NCBI GenBank assembly: GCA_022561355.1
Contig: JADFRJ010000026.1
Location: 1-16,260 of the forward strand
Length of the DNA: 16,260 nucleotides
From: Chloroflexota bacterium
GTDB lineage: Bacteria > Chloroflexota > Dehalococcoidia > DSTF01 > RBG-16-68-14
Direction of reading: 5' to 3'
The number at the start of each line of letters is the position of its first letter. The stretch's first letter is position 1. Position numbers and translations under genes: made by a program. The notes under the pieces were generated by a model. It was not told where the DNA came from. It ran no database searches and was given only the letters and a program-made list of their open reading frames with translations. This document shows, piece after piece, positions 13,809 through 16,260 of this stretch.

Positions 13809-15061
13809 CGGTTCGCCGTTGCGCTGAGGTGTTCTTCCAGGAATGCGAGCCTGCCGTAGCGAGCGGAGGTAGGGAGCGCGCCGAACTGGCTGTGCGCCAA
13901 CCTCGCGACTCGAGGATCACCGGCACGGTAGGCGACCGCCGTGGCCCAAGGCAAGACAGCGTTGACAAGCAGCTCGATCGCCCGGCTGCGCCCGATCAAC
14001 GCGCCTGGAGAGCGCCGGGCTAGGCGGCCAGGCGCGACGTGCGCCCGCCAGTATTCGTTCGCGGGCACGGTCCATTCCTGTATCAGCGAACGGTTGCTCA
14101 GTGATAGTGCCTCGGCGAGCGCGCCTGAACCGGCGAGCAGACCAGCATGTCTCTTCAAGAGGCAGGCGAGGGCGGCCAGCCGCCTCGCCGGATGGTTGGC
14201 CGGTCTCTGCGAACTCTTTGGCGGGTCAACGTGGCTTGTAATGCCTGCCGCCTGCCATCCAGCTTCCAGCAGGATTTCATACGAACCAGATGCATGGGCA
14301 CCTTGTTGGGACGGCAGCCATCCAGCGCTGCCAAGCAGGAGCGCTTCGGTTTCTATGCCGTCGGCAAGCGCGGGTTCCAGTACTGACCAGGGAAGCGTGT
14401 GCATCAGATAAGCGTCCGAGCCGTGTCCGCCCCCACGGCTGACGCCTTCTAGTAGCGCTTCGTACAGTACGCCGGCCCCTGGCTTCTCCTCTAACTTCGA
14501 GGCCAGGGCGGCCACTCGATCTTCGAAGCGCCGCTGTCCCAGGGCCTCTAGTGTCGCCCGCACATTCTCAACTCCGATGCGCTGGACGGCGTCATGGCAC
14601 GGCTGCCGCCAGCGTTCCGGCCGCAGAAGCCAGGCCGAGAGGTCCTGCGCCCGCCGCCGCGCCCACGGTGCGAGCGCAACCACGGGGACCCGGCGGCCGC
14701 TTGACAGCAGCGTGTCCGCTCCAATGTCGTCCTCGAACACGACGTGCAGCACGACATGGTCGTAGCGTTTATCGGTGTGGTGGCCATGCGCCCGAAAGTC
14801 CGTGGCTCGGACGTGCAGCTCGACGTCGCCGATGCGGACGAGGCCATCGGCCATCCTGACGCGAGCGTGGCGAAAATCCGGGCCGGCGCCGCGGCCACGC
14901 AGCCCGGGATGGAGCACGTGGACGTGAGCGCCGGCCAGGGTGACGAGCGCATCGGGTGGGAACCGCTGGCCAGCCCACAGCCGCGCCAAGACCGCCTCCG
15001 AGGGCAGTCCGGAGCCGGCCTGATAGCCGGCTGAGGCTTCGCGGACAGTGAAGGCCACCAT
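13772..15061 (-). CDS. DUF2851 family protein, frameshifted near the 3' end
   Basis: The open frame gives 429 residues. It starts at the ATG at 15059-15061, with AAGGGA 7 bases upstream. The N-terminal core is typical of DUF2851: HPGLRGRGAGPDF (51-63), IGDVELHVRATDF (77-89), HGHHTD (92-97) and YDHVVLHVVFEDD (100-112). Later signatures are RPANHPARRLAALA (286-299) and GRSRAIELLVNAVLPWA (357-373). Function is unknown. The order of conserved Asp62, Glu81 and a His-rich patch after a beta hairpin recalls metal-dependent nuclease folds, but the PD-(D/E)xK lysine is not evident, so this is only a suggestion. No signal peptide or membrane helix is present. The last residues (ISALAANKDC) depart from the family; its usual tail is present in another frame down to 13716, so the intact protein would be about 25 residues longer. 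The gene follows a small HTH regulator by 31 bp on the same strand. Confidence 0.85.
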   Translation of the reverse strand: MVAFTVREASAGYQAGSGLPSEAVLARLWAGQRFPPDALVTLAGAHVHVLHPGLRGRGAGPDFRHARVRMADGLVRIGDVELHVRATDFRAHGHHTDKRYDHVVLHVVFEDDIGADTLLSSGRRVPVVALAPWARRRAQDLSAWLLRPERWRQPCHDAVQRIGVENVRATLEALGQRRFEDRVAALASKLEEKPGAGVLYEALLEGVSRGGGHGSDAYLMHTLPWSVLEPALADGIETEALLLGSAGWLPSQQGAHASGSYEILLEAGWQAAGITSHVDPPKSSQRPANHPARRLAALACLLKRHAGLLAGSGALAEALSLSNRSLIQEWTVPANEYWRAHVAPGRLARRSPGALIGRSRAIELLVNAVLPWATAVAYRAGDPRVARLAHSQFGALPTSARYGRLAFLEEHLSATANRSISALAANKDC

Positions 15062-15092
15062 GCCGATCCCTTATCTCAACAGCCCGCCACAC

Positions 15093-15329
15093 TTAGTCTC
15101 CGTCTCGTCGCTCGTCCTCCTCGCCATAGTGGAACTCCGCCCGCTCGGCGATCATGGTGAGCACCTTCTCCGAGGCGCCCCGCGGCTGGTACTGGCCCGT
15201 CTCCCATTCGCTCACGGTCTGCTGGCGGACGTTCAGCTCCTCCGCAAGGCCGTCCTGCGTCATCTTCAGGTGCCCTCTGAGCGAGCGGACCTGCTCCGCG
15301 TCCCAAACGGGCTTCTTGCGCTTGTTCAT
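15093..15329 (-). CDS. XRE/Cro-type HTH DNA-binding protein, 78 aa
   Basis: A small basic-start, acid-tail protein with one helix-turn-helix. VRSLRGHLKMTQDGLAEEL (residues 14-32) forms helices 1 and 2; VRQQTVSEWETGQYQP (34-49) contains the recognition helix and the classic E-W-E-x-G-x-x-x-P ending of the XRE family. The rest (EKVLTMIAERAEF) is a fifth helix, and the tail EEDERRDGD is charged. There is no ligand-binding or protease domain, so it probably acts as a simple dimeric repressor. The ATG start at 15327-15329 has no Shine-Dalgarno. A -10-like box ends 6 bases before it, which suggests a leaderless mRNA. A perfect 16-bp palindrome (15340-15355) between its promoter boxes is a good candidate for its own operator. 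The DUF2851 gene begins 31 bp downstream and is likely co-transcribed. Confidence 0.9.
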   Translation of the reverse strand: MNKRKKPVWDAEQVRSLRGHLKMTQDGLAEELNVRQQTVSEWETGQYQPRGASEKVLTMIAERAEFHYGEEDERRDGD

Positions 15330-15335
15330 ACGATG

Positions 15336-15365
15336 ATACTACACGGTACCGTGTATCCTCGTCAA
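15336..15365 (-). promoter_or_regulatory. Promoter of the HTH/DUF2851 unit, probably leaderless
   Basis: On the minus strand, TTGACG (15360-15365, 5 of 6 to consensus) and TAGTAT (15336-15341, 4 of 6) are separated by 18 bases. The predicted transcription start falls at about 15329, the A of the HTH start codon. That fits the absence of a ribosome-binding site. Confidence 0.55.
15340..15355. promoter_or_regulatory. Perfect 16-bp palindrome, likely autoregulatory operator
   Basis: TACACGGTACCGTGTA is identical to its own reverse complement. It occupies most of the spacer of the promoter at 15336-15365 and touches the -10 box, 11 bases before the HTH gene start. A dimeric XRE protein bound here would block RNA polymerase. 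Neither flank extends the symmetry. Confidence 0.7.
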
Positions 15366-15406
15366 TAGCCACACGTGGGCCCGGCGGACAGCCTGGCGGC
15401 CAGCGC

Positions 15407-16260
15407 CTAGTTGGCGATCAGCCGCGTGGCCGCGGTGTACGGGTCGAGGCGGCGCTCCGCCACGCCGCGGACGAGCTCCTCGAGGCTGCCGTCCAGCGAA
15501 GGAGCGCGCAGGGCCTCCTCGAGGAGCCGCTGCCGCACGAGCGCGAGGATCTGCCGCCGGGCGCGTTCCAGGCGGAGGCCGTCGCGCTCACCGGAGCGCT
15601 CGATGCGTTGGCGGTGCTCATCGATGGCGTCCACAAGTTCGGTGATGCCCTCGCGCTTCGTTGCGACGGTCGTGAGGATGGGCGTCTCCAGCCTGCCTCG
15701 GGACGCGCTTGTCGTTGCCGCCAGCAGGAGGCCCTTGAGCGAGTCGGCGCCCGGGAGGTCCGCCTTGTTGACGACGAGCACGTCGGCGATCTCCATGATG
15801 CCTGCCTTCATCGCCTGCACGTCGTCGCCGCCCGCGGGCGTGAGGACGACGATGGTGGTCTCGGCGGCGGAGGCGATCTCGACCTCATCCTGGCCGGCGC
15901 CCACGGTCTCGATGATGACGACGTCCTTGCCCGCGGCATCGAGGACGGATGCGACGTCCGACGTCATGGCGGCGAGGCCGCCGATCTCACCGCGGGTGGC
16001 CATGCTGCGGACGAAGATCTGCGGGTCCTTGGTGAGCTCCTGCATGCGGATGCGATCGCCGAGGATGGCGCCATGGGTGAAGGGGCTGGTAGGGTCGACG
16101 GCGACGATGCCGACGGTGCGATCGCGTTTGCGCAACTCCAACGCGAGGCCGTTGGCCAGCGTGCTCTTGCCAGTACCACTGCCACCGGTGATGCCGACGA
16201 TGTGGCCGTTGCCGGTGTGCGGGTAGAGCTTCGCGAGGGCTGCCCGGCCGTCGTCGGTGC
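15407..16260 (-). CDS. meaB: Methylmalonyl-CoA mutase-associated GTPase MeaB (ArgK), N-terminus cut by the window edge
   Basis: A SIMIBI-class G3E GTPase that protects and reloads the B12-dependent methylmalonyl-CoA mutase, in propionyl-CoA/methylmalonyl-CoA interconversion. 284 codons are visible; the full protein is usually 310-340, so only the N-terminal helix is missing. The frame is open to the right edge, reading ALAKLYPHTGNGHIVGITG. Motifs are the Walker A GGSGTGKST, VDPTSPFTHGAILGDRIRM, IIETVGAGQDEVEIA (G3 region), LTPAGGDDVQAMKAGI and VVNKADLPGAD (G4). The C-terminus ends in ERRLDPYTAATRLIAN, typical of the family. Family members usually have GPPGxGKS at the Walker A; here two prolines are replaced by Gly and Ser. 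The catalytic Lys and Ser are kept. An internal TTG near 16141 is not the start, since Walker A lies upstream of it. The mutase subunit gene is probably just outside the window. Confidence 0.95.
   Translation of the reverse strand, partial: TDDGRAALAKLYPHTGNGHIVGITGGSGTGKSTLANGLALELRKRDRTVGIVAVDPTSPFTHGAILGDRIRMQELTKDPQIFVRSMATRGEIGGLAAMTSDVASVLDAAGKDVVIIETVGAGQDEVEIASAAETTIVVLTPAGGDDVQAMKAGIMEIADVLVVNKADLPGADSLKGLLLAATTSASRGRLETPILTTVATKREGITELVDAIDEHRQRIERSGERDGLRLERARRQILALVRQRLLEEALRAPSLDGSLEELVRGVAERRLDPYTAATRLIAN

Noticed and set aside
15411..16226. 271-codon plus-strand open frame
   Set aside because: It is the antisense shadow of meaB; the Ser/Arg-rich composition is an artefact of GC-rich codons.

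Overview
The window is GC-rich bacterial chromosomal DNA, roughly 60 % GC by eye. It carries densely packed housekeeping genes, frequent GTG and TTG starts, and no recognisable insertion sequence, phage gene, tRNA, rRNA or CRISPR array. Three things together suggest Chloroflexota (a Dehalococcoidia or SAR202-like lineage): an archaeal-type fructose-1,6-bisphosphate aldolase/phosphatase, a DUF2851 protein with the RRQQGLL tail, and a PP2C-like/beta-propeller membrane protein. This placement is an inference from gene content, not a phylogenetic result.

Left part (1-4361). A partial M3-like zinc peptidase on the minus strand runs off the left edge and is divergent from a 145-residue unknown protein on the plus strand. 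Next come a ROK-family sugar kinase and glycogen synthase on the minus strand, read glgA then kinase, with a one-base stop/start overlap. A strong intrinsic terminator separates them from groEL upstream.

Middle part (4381-9869, all minus strand). groEL stands without groES. It has a sigma-70-like promoter whose start point lies inside a CIRCE-like inverted repeat, so HrcA-type heat-shock repression is likely. Upstream are a possible 36-residue membrane peptide, a 260-residue unknown protein, citrate synthase, and the bifunctional FBP aldolase/phosphatase with a TTG start. FBP aldolase/phosphatase, glycogen synthase, the ROK kinase and citrate synthase form a loose central-carbon neighbourhood (gluconeogenesis, storage and TCA entry) in several transcription units.

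Right part (9870-16260). A 383-base gap holds a perfect TATAAT box and a GC-rich, hairpin-rich leader. It precedes a plus-strand pair: an 806-residue membrane protein and tsaD (tRNA t6A synthesis). The membrane protein has a degenerate PP2C-like cytoplasmic domain, one transmembrane helix, a probable beta-propeller and a C-terminal beta domain. Converging on tsaD from the minus strand is a small XRE-type HTH gene followed by a DUF2851 gene. The HTH gene appears to be leaderless, with a perfect 16-bp palindrome between its -35 and -10 boxes. The DUF2851 gene is frameshifted near its 3' end: its conserved cysteine-containing tail is intact in another frame. The window ends inside meaB, the GTPase chaperone of methylmalonyl-CoA mutase.

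The least ordinary items are the degenerate PP2C receptor-like protein with its structured leader, the operator-controlled HTH/DUF2851 pair, and the DUF2851 frameshift.
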